DNA from: Nostoc sp. NMS8
GTDB taxonomy: Bacteria > Cyanobacteriota > Cyanobacteriia > Cyanobacteriales > Nostocaceae
Assembly (NCBI RefSeq): GCF_017115045.1
Contig: NZ_JABXKK010000035.1
Span: forward strand, 62,001 to 126,000
DNA length: 64,000 nucleotides
Direction: 5' to 3'
The position numbers and the translations under genes were made by a program. Shown piece after piece: positions 28,503-37,446 of this stretch. The notes below the pieces were generated by a model. That model had not been told where the DNA came from, did no database searches, and saw only the letters and a program-made list of their open reading frames with translations. Within the stretch, counting starts at the first letter, position 1; each line of letters starts with the position of its first letter.

Positions 28503-28814
28503 TTACAGAGACGCGATACATCTGACAGAGCGAATTTCCATCACATCGGAAACGTAACAAGTACCTCCGAATTTATTCAGGAGTGGTTTGATATTTTCGA
28601 CAACACGCTTGAGTTCTTCTGGCATACAAAACGCGAGGATGTAAACATTATCAAGCATGGTCATGTCTAAATCTTCTGTCGTTCCTCGTAATCCTTTACC
28701 AACAACATTTCTAATGACGGCATGGCTATGTACACCGGACTTGTCTAAATTATCTAAAATTTTGGCAAGTTCAAAGGAGTTGGCGATAATTTCTATCTTT
28801 TTAACTACGTGCAT
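28503..28814 (-). CDS. sbtB: SbtB, PII-like regulator of bicarbonate uptake
   Basis: A 103-residue protein from ATG 28814, fixed by GGAGGT upstream; a longer frame to 28868 would overlap sbtA and is rejected. It has the PII-like ferredoxin fold pattern of SbtB: MHVVKKIEIIANSFELAKIL, then HAVIRNVVGKGLRG and MTMLDNVYILAFC. SbtB binds adenyl nucleotides, notably cAMP and AMP, and controls SbtA. The C-terminus ends RCIASL and appears to lack the CGPxGC redox loop described for some SbtB proteins. It starts four bases after the sbtA stop. Confidence 0.95.
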   Translation of the reverse strand: MHVVKKIEIIANSFELAKILDNLDKSGVHSHAVIRNVVGKGLRGTTEDLDMTMLDNVYILAFCMPEELKRVVENIKPLLNKFGGTCYVSDVMEIRSVRCIASL

Positions 28815-28818
28815 ATTA

Positions 28819-29787
28819 TTACCTCCAGAATAGGTTAATTCCGTAGAGATATAGCGGAATTCCCACAATAATATTGAACGGAAATGTGACTGCTAGAGCG
28901 GTAGAAACATATAGACTGGGATTTGCTTCGGGAACAGTCATCCGCATCGCCGCAGGCACAGCAATGTAAGAAGCGCTGGCACACAATACAGCGAATAACA
29001 GCGAATTTCCCTGAGGCATACCGATGAATTTGGCGATCGCTAACCCAATGCCTGCATTGAGTATTGGAATTAGTATGGCAAATAAAATCAGGAAAACTCC
29101 GGTTTTTTGCAAGTCTTTAATTCTTCTGGCAGCCACCAGTCCCATATCCAATAAAAAGAAGGTGAGCATGCCATAAAACAACCCCTGAGCAAAGGGTTCT
29201 AATACGTGCCAACCACGTTCTCCTGTCAAGACACCGATTAAGAGGCTACCGACTAGTAGAAAAACTGAACTATTAAGAAATGCTTCTTGCAAAACTTCCG
29301 ACCAAGCAAACTCTCGCTTTTCATCGGCGGTGAATATATTTACCAAAATCAGACCAACAATGATCGCCGGAGATTCCATCAGGGCAAGAGCTGCTACCAT
29401 GTAACCATCATAGTGAATACCAAGCTCAGTGAGAAAAGCGCCGGCGGTGATGAAAGTGACGGCACTGATAGAACCGTAGGTTGCTGCGATCGCGGCAGCA
29501 TCGTAAGTAGCCAGTTTCCACTTGAGGATAAAAAAGGTGTAAATTGGAACAAAACAAGCCATCAACATTGCTGCCAGGAGTGTTAAAATTACCTCCTGAT
29601 TCAGTCCGCTTTTGATTAGTTCTACCCCTCCTTTAAAACCAATGGCAAACAGCAAATACAACGAAAGGAGTTTGGGGACTGGTGGGGGAATTTCCAAATC
29701 AGACTTGACAAAAACAGCAGTCATGCCTAAAAAGAAAAACAAGATTGGCGGATTCAAAATGTTGGATACAATTAAGCTAAAATCCAT
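28819..29787 (-). CDS. sbtA: SbtA, sodium-dependent bicarbonate transporter
   Basis: A 322-residue polytopic membrane protein from ATG 29787 (GAGGGG upstream; a GTG at 29793 would add two residues). About ten transmembrane helices are visible, and the segments NPPILFFFLGM, AIGFKGGVEL and YGSISAVTFITAG are typical of SbtA. The central hydrophilic loop (FTADEKREFAWSEVLQEA) is short, making the protein smaller than the Synechocystis SbtA of about 374 residues. It imports bicarbonate with Na+ across the cytoplasmic membrane as part of the CO2-concentrating mechanism. First gene of the operon with sbtB and a carbonic anhydrase. Confidence 0.95.
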   Translation of the reverse strand: MDFSLIVSNILNPPILFFFLGMTAVFVKSDLEIPPPVPKLLSLYLLFAIGFKGGVELIKSGLNQEVILTLLAAMLMACFVPIYTFFILKWKLATYDAAAIAATYGSISAVTFITAGAFLTELGIHYDGYMVAALALMESPAIIVGLILVNIFTADEKREFAWSEVLQEAFLNSSVFLLVGSLLIGVLTGERGWHVLEPFAQGLFYGMLTFFLLDMGLVAARRIKDLQKTGVFLILFAILIPILNAGIGLAIAKFIGMPQGNSLLFAVLCASASYIAVPAAMRMTVPEANPSLYVSTALAVTFPFNIIVGIPLYLYGINLFWR

Positions 29788-30014
29788 ATCCACCCCTCTT
29801 TATACTGGGAAAACCTGCAATTAAAGAAATTTTTCATCTTTAAAAATTTAACGGTTCAATGATGATGTATCGTGTATTGTTCCCTAATGTCAATTGGGTA
29901 CTCAAGAAGTCAATAGTCCGATTGATGACTATACTCTCAGTTAGGTATGTACAGCGTTTTGCAAGCAAATAAACCACAGTTTAGGGAACATTGTCATGTC
30001 CCCACGAAAACCTT

Positions 30015-30199
30015 TAGGGGCAATTAATAAATTGCCCCTACTGTTGACAACAGAACAAGTTAGAGCTTGCCTACTATTTCTTGATGTTTGATTCCCCGTG
30101 GCTGATTTTACGACACAACGCGCAGGAATAACTCATAGCTAACTTTTCTACGTAGAAAAGTTAACGTATTGTCGGGACAATTCATGAATTGCCCCGACA
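30015..30199. repeat. Cluster of three palindromes between sbtA and the helicase
   Basis: TAGGGGCAATT...AATTGCCCCTA (30015-30040), the perfect 24-base palindrome with arms TAACTTTTCTAC (30140-30163), and the 30-base near-palindrome with arms TGTCGGGACAATTCA (30170-30199). The first and third share a GGGRCAATT arm. They lie in the shared upstream region of divergent genes, so they could be regulatory as well as mobile. Confidence 0.65.
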
Positions 30200-30294
30200 G
30201 AAATTATATGTTTTTTCTGGTACAATATTTGTGGTAAAGTTCACCCACATTGGTGTCTGATGATGTGACGCCAGGCGATCGCTTTTTCACATCT

Positions 30295-32619
30295 ATGACA
30301 ACAACCCTTGACTTTCTCAGTCACCTTAACCCCAGCCAACGCCAAGCTGTCGAACATTACTGCGGCCCGTTACTAGTTGTTGCTGGCGCAGGTTCCGGTA
30401 AAACACGAGCGCTGACTTATCGCATAGCGAATCTGATTCTGAACCACAACGTTGATCCAGAAAATATCCTGGCGGTTACTTTTACCAACAAAGCCGCGCG
30501 GGAGATGAAAGAACGGATTCACCGGCTGTTTGCTGAAGAAGAAGCAATGAAACAACACGGTAAGCAGTTAGATTTGTTGACAGAATATCAACAAATGGAA
30601 TTGCGATCAAAAGTTTATAAAAAAACGATAAAATTCTTGTGGTGTAACACTTTTCACAGCTTATGCTCTCGTATTCTTCGCTCTGAGCTTGGAAAATATC
30701 AAGATGTAAAAGGGCGGCGTTGGACTAACAATTTCTCCATTTTTGATGAATCTGATGTTCAAAGCCTGATAAAAGAAATTGTTACTAAAGACTTAAACCT
30801 AGACGATAAAAAATTTGATGCCCGTTCTGTTCGCTACGCTATTAGTAACGCTAAAAACCAAGGCTTATCAGCACAAGAATTTGAGCAAGATCAACCCAAT
30901 TATCGCGGAAGGGTAATTGCTGATGTCTATAATCGTTATCAAGATAAATTAGCACAAAATAATGCTCTCGACTTTGATGATTTGATTCTAGTTACTACAA
31001 GATTATTTCAGCAAAATGAGAAAGTTTTAAATTACTGGCATCGCCAATTTCGCCATATCCTCGTAGATGAATATCAAGATACTAATCGCACTCAATATCA
31101 ACTCATCCACTTATTAGTGACTAATGGCGAAACTAAAAAGAGCGAATGGAAATGGGAAAATCGCTCAGTTTTTGTTGTGGGCGATGCGGATCAATCCATT
31201 TACAGCTTTCGGATGGCAGATTTCACTATTTTAATGGGATTTCAGGAAGACTTTGGCGATGGTTTGGCAGATGATGACACCCAAACGATGGTTAAGCTGG
31301 AAGAAAACTATCGCTCTTGTGAAAACATTCTGCAAGCGGCTAACGAACTCATTGAAAATAACACCCAACGGATTGATAAAATCCTCAAAGCGACGCGGGG
31401 TACGGGTGAGCAAATTCATTGTCACAAAGCCGATGAAGAAATTGCAGAAGCAGCATTTGTAATTAATCAAATTACCACTTTAGAACAGCAAAATCCTGAG
31501 TTGAACTGGGGTAGTTTTGCCATACTTTATCGAACAAACGCTCAATCTCGTCCTTTTGAGCAATTTTTAGTAGAAAGACGAATTCCTTACACAGTTGTGG
31601 GGGGAATGAGGTTTTACGATCGCAAAGAAATTAAAGATGTTGTCGCTTATCTAAGAGCGATAAATAATCCAGCTGATACAGTCAGTTTATTACGAGTTAT
31701 TAACACTCCCCGGCGGGGAATTGGCAAAACCACTATTGATGCTTTGATGAACGCCTCTCAGCAACTAAGCACAACTTTGTGGGAAATACTCAGCGATGAG
31801 ACATCAGTTAATACATTAGCTGGACGAGCGACAAAAGCTGTAAATAACTTTGCCGCAATGATTAGCCGTTGGCAAGGACAAGTCGCCACGCTTCCGGTGA
31901 CAGAGGTTTTGCAAGGAATACTAGAAGATTCTGGTTACGTTCAAGACTTGATGAGTCAAGGCACAGATGAAGCCACAGATCGGGTACAAAACGTTCAGGA
32001 ACTTTACAACGCTGCACTGCAATTTCAAGAAGAAAACGAAGAGGTTTCCCTGCGAGACTTTCTGAGTAGCGCCGCCCTAAGTTCCGATTTGGATAACTTA
32101 AAAGAAGGACAGACAGCCGTTTCTTTGATGACTTTGCACGCTTCCAAAGGTTTGGAATTTCCCGTAGTATTTTTGGTGGGATTAGAACAAGGGCTATTTC
32201 CCGGACACCGATCGCTAAGTGACCCTGCATCTTTGGAAGAAGAACGCCGCTTGTGTTATGTGGGGATTACTCGCGCCCAAGAGCGGTTATTTTTATCACA
32301 CGCGCGGGAACGGCGTTTGTATGGTTCTCGTGAACCTGCGATGCGATCGCAATTTCTCGACGAATTACCAGAAGAATTAATATCTACCAAACGCGCGAGT
32401 CGTCAAAGTTATACCAAAACTGCTTCTACTCCCAATGGAAAACAAGACACAACCCAGAATTGGCAAGTAGGCGATCAAGTCTTGCATAAAACTTTTGGAC
32501 TTGGTGAAATTACCCATGTTTTCGGAACGGGTAGTAAAATGTCTGTAGCAATTAAATTTGCCAGCTTGGGACAAAAAATTGTTGATCCAAGAGTAGCGCA
32601 GTTGCAAAAAGTGGAGTAG
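30295..32619 (+). CDS. pcrA: UvrD/PcrA-type ATP-dependent DNA helicase
   Basis: A 774-residue superfamily 1A helicase, starting at ATG 30295 (MTTTLDFLSHLNPSQRQAVE); TTG or GTG codons upstream are possible but lack support. Motifs: Q motif LNPSQRQAV, Walker A VVAGAGSGKTRALT, motif II ILVDEYQDTN, motif III VVGDADQSIYSFR, motif V MTLHASKGLEFPVVF and motif VI CYVGITRAQERL. The C-terminal Tudor-like segment (QVGDQVLHKTFGLGEI) is typical of PcrA/UvrD and binds RNA polymerase in known homologues. It unwinds DNA 3-prime to 5-prime in repair and removal of stalled complexes. Full length. Confidence 0.95.
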   Translation: MTTTLDFLSHLNPSQRQAVEHYCGPLLVVAGAGSGKTRALTYRIANLILNHNVDPENILAVTFTNKAAREMKERIHRLFAEEEAMKQHGKQLDLLTEYQQMELRSKVYKKTIKFLWCNTFHSLCSRILRSELGKYQDVKGRRWTNNFSIFDESDVQSLIKEIVTKDLNLDDKKFDARSVRYAISNAKNQGLSAQEFEQDQPNYRGRVIADVYNRYQDKLAQNNALDFDDLILVTTRLFQQNEKVLNYWHRQFRHILVDEYQDTNRTQYQLIHLLVTNGETKKSEWKWENRSVFVVGDADQSIYSFRMADFTILMGFQEDFGDGLADDDTQTMVKLEENYRSCENILQAANELIENNTQRIDKILKATRGTGEQIHCHKADEEIAEAAFVINQITTLEQQNPELNWGSFAILYRTNAQSRPFEQFLVERRIPYTVVGGMRFYDRKEIKDVVAYLRAINNPADTVSLLRVINTPRRGIGKTTIDALMNASQQLSTTLWEILSDETSVNTLAGRATKAVNNFAAMISRWQGQVATLPVTEVLQGILEDSGYVQDLMSQGTDEATDRVQNVQELYNAALQFQEENEEVSLRDFLSSAALSSDLDNLKEGQTAVSLMTLHASKGLEFPVVFLVGLEQGLFPGHRSLSDPASLEEERRLCYVGITRAQERLFLSHARERRLYGSREPAMRSQFLDELPEELISTKRASRQSYTKTASTPNGKQDTTQNWQVGDQVLHKTFGLGEITHVFGTGSKMSVAIKFASLGQKIVDPRVAQLQKVE

Positions 32620-32709
32620 AAAATTTTAAGTATTAAGGGGCGTTTATTATTTCAGCTTGATTTTTGCTATCCAACTTAACATCAAAAATCTTTAGTTAGA
32701 TAAGTTTAT

Positions 32710-33681
32710 TCACCGCTCAATAGTTATCGTAACTGCAAATGAACCTATGTTATCTTGATACCATAAGCCATAATTTCTTTGCGTGTTAAGCTCATCCCAT
32801 TTTTTCTTTCTTTCATTATATTTATTCATAATTTCTGAATCTTGCTTTCCTTTATTCCAAGTTAAAAATTGCTGAGTAGCAATAGTTGTATCACTATTAA
32901 TTGAACCGAGAACCTTATTTAGATAATATTCACGGTTTCTACCAGTTGGTTCGGGTGGAAGATAAGCATCTTTTTTTTCTGCTGACAACCAGATATCATT
33001 GACTGTAAGTAGAAGTTTTCCATCAGTTTCAGCTTTAAATTTTCTTTCATTACCTATCTGATATTTATCAAGACTAAGGTTATCCTTTCTAATCGCTGCA
33101 ATTAGCATTCCAAAAGGATACTCTTTCATTGTTTTAAAATTGTTTCGTTCAGGATACAAGGGGTTATTGTCATCATTTTTCGATAATCCCTTAGGATCGT
33201 TCCAAGGAGCTTTCGGTTGTACATCTTCTTGAGCAGCTTTAATTATTCCTGCTAAGGAGAGATTAATTTTGCCAGAAGCAGTAATATTAACACTATCTCC
33301 TTTTTTAATTTGAATTTCAGGATCTACCCATTCATCATCTATTCCACCATTTGGGCTAAGTACCATAATAATACTTTTTTTATTGTCCTTTTCTAAGGTT
33401 AAAGTTCCTGCTTTATTTGCCTCAATAGAAATAGTCCCATCCTTAAGGCTTACTTTATTGGGCTTAATTTTATCCAAAATTATCCATGTCAACGTTACTA
33501 TCCCAAAAACTCCTACTATGAAATATGTCAAAAAACGTCGAAATTTTTCTGGAGATGTAGTCGAATCTACAACTGCTTTTATAACAGCATTAGGTAAAGC
33601 ATCATTGTTATTACTAATAGGGCTACCATGACTATTATCTTTATTGGTCTTGCCATCCAAATTCTTGGGTGATTGAGACAT
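32710..33681 (-). CDS. Membrane-anchored protein with PA-IL/LecA-like lectin-fold C-terminus
   Basis: A 323-residue protein: a polar Asn-rich N-terminus, one transmembrane helix at about 49-69, and a 250-residue domain presumably outside the cytoplasm. The end, with KLLLTVNDIWLS and YQDNIGSFAVTITI separated by a charged insert, recalls the beta-sandwich of PA-IL/LecA-type galactose-binding lectins (pattern LxVND...DNxGSFxVxI). That is by-eye similarity only. It converges with the helicase gene and has no operon partner. It may bind sugars or envelope components. AT-rich relative to neighbours. Confidence 0.7.
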   Translation of the reverse strand: MSQSPKNLDGKTNKDNSHGSPISNNNDALPNAVIKAVVDSTTSPEKFRRFLTYFIVGVFGIVTLTWIILDKIKPNKVSLKDGTISIEANKAGTLTLEKDNKKSIIMVLSPNGGIDDEWVDPEIQIKKGDSVNITASGKINLSLAGIIKAAQEDVQPKAPWNDPKGLSKNDDNNPLYPERNNFKTMKEYPFGMLIAAIRKDNLSLDKYQIGNERKFKAETDGKLLLTVNDIWLSAEKKDAYLPPEPTGRNREYYLNKVLGSINSDTTIATQQFLTWNKGKQDSEIMNKYNERKKKWDELNTQRNYGLWYQDNIGSFAVTITIER

Positions 33682-33861
33682 AATATACTAATTTTTTTAT
33701 AAATTAGTATTATACCATGATTGTGAAAGTATTATAAGTTAATACTTGTTTAATATATGAATAAGAAAGCATAGAATATCGCACAATAATCGTTCTCTAG
33801 CTATGTGGAAAAACAGGAAAATTTTTTAGTAGCTAAAAATGTACTTCCCCCAGCAATATTT

Positions 33862-34155
33862 TCATATTTCAATTTCTTCAAAGTGTTCAACAATGGGAGA
33901 TGGATCATAAAAATGATGTAGAAGTTTTTTCCACTCTTGAAACTCGGCAGAACTTCTAAATCCGACAGTATGAGATTCTAAAGTTTCCCATCTGACAAGT
34001 AATAAATATTTACCTTTGACTTCTATACATTTATGCAATTCATGTGATAAATATCCGTCCATTGAGGAAATAATTTTAGAAGCTTTTTTGAAAGTAGCTT
34101 CAAAATCGGATTCTAAACCGGGTTTAACATGAAGAATAACTGCCTCAAGAATCAT
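33862..34155 (-). CDS. Antibiotic-biosynthesis-monooxygenase (ABM) fold protein
   Basis: A 97-residue single-domain protein of the ABM dimeric alpha/beta-barrel family: MILEAVILHVKPGLESDFE at the start, then SHELHKCIEVKGKYLLLVRW with the usual strand order, and FREWKKLLHHFYD-type helix (here FQEWKKLLHHFYD). Members include small monooxygenases and structurally similar proteins without known activity. It is followed upstream by a MATE exporter 65 bases away. Its first 16 codons and leader are duplicated exactly at 35964-36013, in a chimeric fossil. Confidence 0.88.
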   Translation of the reverse strand: MILEAVILHVKPGLESDFEATFKKASKIISSMDGYLSHELHKCIEVKGKYLLLVRWETLESHTVGFRSSAEFQEWKKLLHHFYDPSPIVEHFEEIEI

Positions 34156-34220
34156 AAAGTTTTGCGGTGATAATTAAGCTAATGTTAACGCAATGTACAA
34201 CTTCTTCTTTTGGCTATCCA

Positions 34221-35570
34221 TTACCCGTGGTTGGTTGTTTTCTTGCTAAACCGCCAAGTCATGATTATTGCAGCGATCGCTAAACCAATAGCCAGCCCCC
34301 ACCAAAGACCAATAGCTCCATACCCCGACGAGATTCCGAAAGTATAACCAATGAATAAACCAACGCACCAATAAGCAAAAATACCAATTAACATAGGAAC
34401 TTTAGTATCTTTTAGTCCGCGTAATGCTCCCCCCGCAGTAACTTGCACACCGTCAACTATTTGAAAAATCGCTGCCACTCCCAGCAATTTCACTGCGAGG
34501 ACAACTACATCTGCATTGTTTGGATCGCTGATGTCAATATAAAGAGAAATAATCGACTTTGGCACTAACCACAATGTAATGCCTACTACACCCATAGATA
34601 GGGCTGCAATGGCAATGCCTACATATCCAGCCAAACGAGTAGCAAGTAGATCATTCTGTCCAACTAACTGCCCAACACGTACTGTTGTCGCTAGAGAAAT
34701 GCCTAGTGCAAGCTGGAATGATATCGAAATTGTTTGTAAAGCAATTTGATGGGCAGCAAGAGCGTTTGTTCCTAACTGTCCTATTATGAAAGTAACAACG
34801 GTGAACAGTCCCGCTTCGACCGCAATCAGCCCTCCGATGGGCAATCCAACCTGAAAAATCTCGTCAATGATCCGGCGATGCTCTAGGGGAAAAGCTTTTT
34901 TATATAAAGGTCGAAAAATACCGTAAACTGCAAAGCGAGGCTGATTACATATATAAATTAAAGCAACAAACATACTCCAAAGTGAGAGTGTGCTTCCCCA
35001 ACCGATACCAGCTAAACCCAGCGCAGGGAATCCCAGTTTGCCAAACATCAGCACATAGTTAGCTGTGATGTTGAGCAAAGTACCCAAAACCACAGTTACG
35101 ATTATTAGTTGTGGTTGCAACAGAGCAGAAAGAAAGCTTTTAAGTACTGCAAAGCCTAAAGCAGGAATAAAACCCAGTGCGATCGCTCTTAAAAAAATCT
35201 CTGCTAGTGCTACTGCGTTAGGATCTTGCCCTAGTAGAAGTAGTAAAGCACCTCCATTGTAAAGCAGCAATGTAATTGGTATTCCTAGTACCAGAGATAT
35301 CCATAGTCCCAGGCGGACAATTGTGCCAACTTTTTCTCTATTTCCAGCTCCGTATGCTTGGGCAGCTAACGGACTGACAGCAGAAACGATACCAGTAATT
35401 ATCAACAGACAAAAACTAAAAATAGTAACTCCCAATGCTCCAGATGCAATAGTCTGACTTCCCAACCAGCCCATCATTACCGTATCCACAAAACCAGTTG
35501 CAGATTGAGCCAGTTGTGCTGCTGCCAAAGGTACGGCTAACCCGAGACATTTTTTAACTTCAGAAAACAT
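34221..35570 (-). CDS. MATE-family multidrug/Na+ exporter
   Basis: A 449-residue integral membrane protein from ATG 35570; a TTG nine codons upstream is less likely. Twelve hydrophobic helices in two homologous halves are evident, with the MATE opening LGLAVPLAAAQLAQSATGFVD and the family segments TSGALG-like SGALGVTIFSF and second-half VGLPIGGLIAVEAGLF. It should export cationic drugs or metabolites in exchange for H+ or Na+. Sixty-five bases separate it from the ABM protein downstream, so the two may share a transcript. Confidence 0.93.
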   Translation of the reverse strand: MFSEVKKCLGLAVPLAAAQLAQSATGFVDTVMMGWLGSQTIASGALGVTIFSFCLLIITGIVSAVSPLAAQAYGAGNREKVGTIVRLGLWISLVLGIPITLLLYNGGALLLLLGQDPNAVALAEIFLRAIALGFIPALGFAVLKSFLSALLQPQLIIVTVVLGTLLNITANYVLMFGKLGFPALGLAGIGWGSTLSLWSMFVALIYICNQPRFAVYGIFRPLYKKAFPLEHRRIIDEIFQVGLPIGGLIAVEAGLFTVVTFIIGQLGTNALAAHQIALQTISISFQLALGISLATTVRVGQLVGQNDLLATRLAGYVGIAIAALSMGVVGITLWLVPKSIISLYIDISDPNNADVVVLAVKLLGVAAIFQIVDGVQVTAGGALRGLKDTKVPMLIGIFAYWCVGLFIGYTFGISSGYGAIGLWWGLAIGLAIAAIIMTWRFSKKTTNHG

Positions 35571-35732
35571 ACGCTTATAACCCGATGTAAAGAACAAAGG
35601 GTTTTTCCAAAATTTAAACCCATGTTCAGAAGATGCTGCTCCTGTGAACTTGAATCTATCTTAATGGAGTAAAAGGATTCGCGTTACAGTCTTACGTAGG
35701 AAGGACTAACGAAAAATGCAATTTCATAATAA

Positions 35733-36013
35733 TTACGCTGATTTTAACTTAACAATGCCTTTATCAAAAACGCGATTATCAGTAGCGATCGCACATATTT
35801 CTATTCTATCTTTATACACTTCATAAGAGGCAAAACTTAAATTACTGGTAGAATACCCTGTCCACTCAGAACGCCCTACAGGACGATTACCAGCACCCGC
35901 GCCACAAACTAAATAAGTTGTCCCATCAATAGCACGAGTGCGTTGATAATTATGTTCGTGACCTCGGATTCTAAGCCGGGTTTAACATGAAGAATAACTG
36001 CCTCAAGAATCAT
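35733..36013 (-). pseudogene. Chimeric gene fossil: 5-prime end of an ABM gene fused to 3-prime end of a metallophosphoesterase gene
   Basis: Read on the minus strand, 36013-35964 encodes the first 16 residues of the ABM protein (MILEAVILHVKPGLES), matching the gene at 34155. At about 35963 the sequence jumps, out of frame, into GHEHNYQRTRAIDGTTYLVC and the rest of the metallophosphoesterase end, through KLKSA and stop at 35733. That part closely follows the intact gene at 37447 with a few substitutions (for example NYQRTR against NYERTR). The ABM leader before 36013 is similar too. It is a remnant of a second gene pair joined by a deletion and should not make a functional protein. Confidence 0.9.
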
Positions 36014-36127
36014 ATAGTTTTTGGTGAAAGTTAAACTAATGTATTTTAATTATTCGCCTAAAAATAACATATTTTGGGCTTTTTTAGCAGCTTATTGTTA
36101 ACATTTGACACTTTTGTGTATCTCGAT

Positions 36128-36394
36128 ATGCAACATACAGAAAACAGTTCGTCATTTTATGTGCGTGTCTCAGCAAGAGTTTTAGGATGCCTACGTAGTG
36201 GTGAAATTACCATTATCCTGTTTCCTGGACATGGGTTAGTGCTAATAGAACCAATCCAGACCAACCTCGTTCCTGAAAACTTGAGAATGCCCAATAGTGA
36301 GTTTGATGTGTTGTTCAAACATCCTAGGCGAGAGATGATCCGAGTCTTGCATCACAATGAATTCTGTTCAGAAATCGATGAAAGCAATGATTAA
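36128..36394 (+). CDS. Small hypothetical protein (88 residues)
   Basis: An 88-residue ORF from ATG 36128 (an upstream TTG at 36074 would add a hydrophobic 18-residue stretch). It has two beta-rich segments, FYVRVSARVLGCLRSGEITI and LFPGHGLVLIEPIQ, and an acidic end. The sequence has normal protein character and no transmembrane segment in the short form. Not recognised; seems to be a small soluble protein. It lies alone between the chimeric fossil and a repeat-rich region. Confidence 0.55.
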   Translation: MQHTENSSSFYVRVSARVLGCLRSGEITIILFPGHGLVLIEPIQTNLVPENLRMPNSEFDVLFKHPRREMIRVLHHNEFCSEIDESND

Positions 36395-36475
36395 GAAGTA
36401 AAAAGATAATCTCCATAAATAAATTGAGGGGATTTGATAAAGACGTATTATTTCTCTCTACGAGACGCAATTATA

Positions 36476-36585
36476 CGAACGCGCTATGCCACGACGCTCG
36501 ATAGCGCAGCGTTAGCGACGTAGGAGCGTCTGACTCGCTCTAAGCGAAGCCATGCCGAAGGCTTTACGCTGCGCTATCGTTATAA
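36476..36585. repeat. Mosaic of dispersed short repeats
   Basis: Contains GATAGCGCAGCGTTAGCGAC, AAGCGAAGCCATGCCGAAGG and TTTACGCTGCGCTATCG. The two outer blocks are inverted relative to each other, so the whole could fold as a large hairpin. It is flanked by CCATAAATAAATT phrases at 36412 and 36602. Same family as 2843-2955. Confidence 0.65.
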
Positions 36586-36715
36586 ATGTTTTTATTTCGT
36601 TCCATAAATAAATTTGGGGGCAACTCTTGGAGACGCACTCGCGAACAAACCATTTTTATTTTTCTTTCTTTTGCCTTTTAACTTTTTCTTTTGCCCTGTT
36701 CGGTGAGAGTCAAGG

Positions 36716-37336
36716 CTACGTTGGTAGACCTTCAGCTTGAAAAATTTGTTCAGCGGTTAAATTTAACTCTGGGAAAGTAGGCGATACGATGTGTTCGCTG
36801 CCTCTAAATTGAGTAACTTGGTACTCACCATCGATTAATTGATAGATGGATATAGTAGGCAGTTTAGGATTGCCAATAAACTTTCTAGCGCCACAAGCCG
36901 CGTAATCTATAATCCAATATTCAGGAATGCCTATAGCTTCATAATCAGCTAATTTTTTGTAGTAATCATCCCGCCAATTAGTGCTAACGACTTCAATAAC
37001 CAATGGAATGGATGCAGCTTGAGATACAGTCGATTTCTTTTTCCATAAAGGCTCATTCAATAAATTTGGTCGATTGATTATTAATATGTCTGGTGAATAA
37101 GCTGATTCACTTTCAAGAGGTTTTACTAATACAGTTTTTGGAATGTAATAAGGTAAATTTAGACGCTTGATATCAAAAGATATTTCTAGTGCCAAAAAAC
37201 CCACAATATCTTCATGATCTCCGACTGGTTGTGCCATTTCAACAATCACGCCATCATGTAATTCGTATCTTCCGCCATCAGGTCGCCACGCTGCAAAATC
37301 TTCAAAAGTTACTAGTTTGGATATAGCTTGAGTCAC
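36716..37336 (-). CDS. Uma2-family endonuclease (DUF820)
   Basis: A 206-residue intact Uma2 protein. It opens with TFEDFAAWRPDGGRYELHDG, has the core acidic motif YSPDILII, then IPLVIEVVSTNWRDDYYKKL and IPEYWIIDY, matching the PD-(D/E)xK pattern (Asp, Glu-x-Val, Lys). Uma2 genes are very numerous in filamentous cyanobacteria; a nuclease role is inferred from fold and their cellular function is unclear. It differs in subfamily from the broken copy at 22200. A CCGAATTAAAAATTAAAAAT repeat lies before its start. Confidence 0.92.
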   Translation of the reverse strand: MTQAISKLVTFEDFAAWRPDGGRYELHDGVIVEMAQPVGDHEDIVGFLALEISFDIKRLNLPYYIPKTVLVKPLESESAYSPDILIINRPNLLNEPLWKKKSTVSQAASIPLVIEVVSTNWRDDYYKKLADYEAIGIPEYWIIDYAACGARKFIGNPKLPTISIYQLIDGEYQVTQFRGSEHIVSPTFPELNLTAEQIFQAEGLPT

Positions 37337-37446
37337 GTCGCTTCGCTCCGAATTAAAAATTAAAAATTAATGATCCTCGAGATCCAGGGTAAAATCGCCG
37401 ATTCCAGGGAAGGATTGCATTTTCAAACAGTTGACTTTCATAATAA

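Noticed and set aside
28503..28868. Longer sbtB frame starting at 28868
   Set aside because: It would overlap the end of sbtA; GGAGGT fixes the start at 28814.
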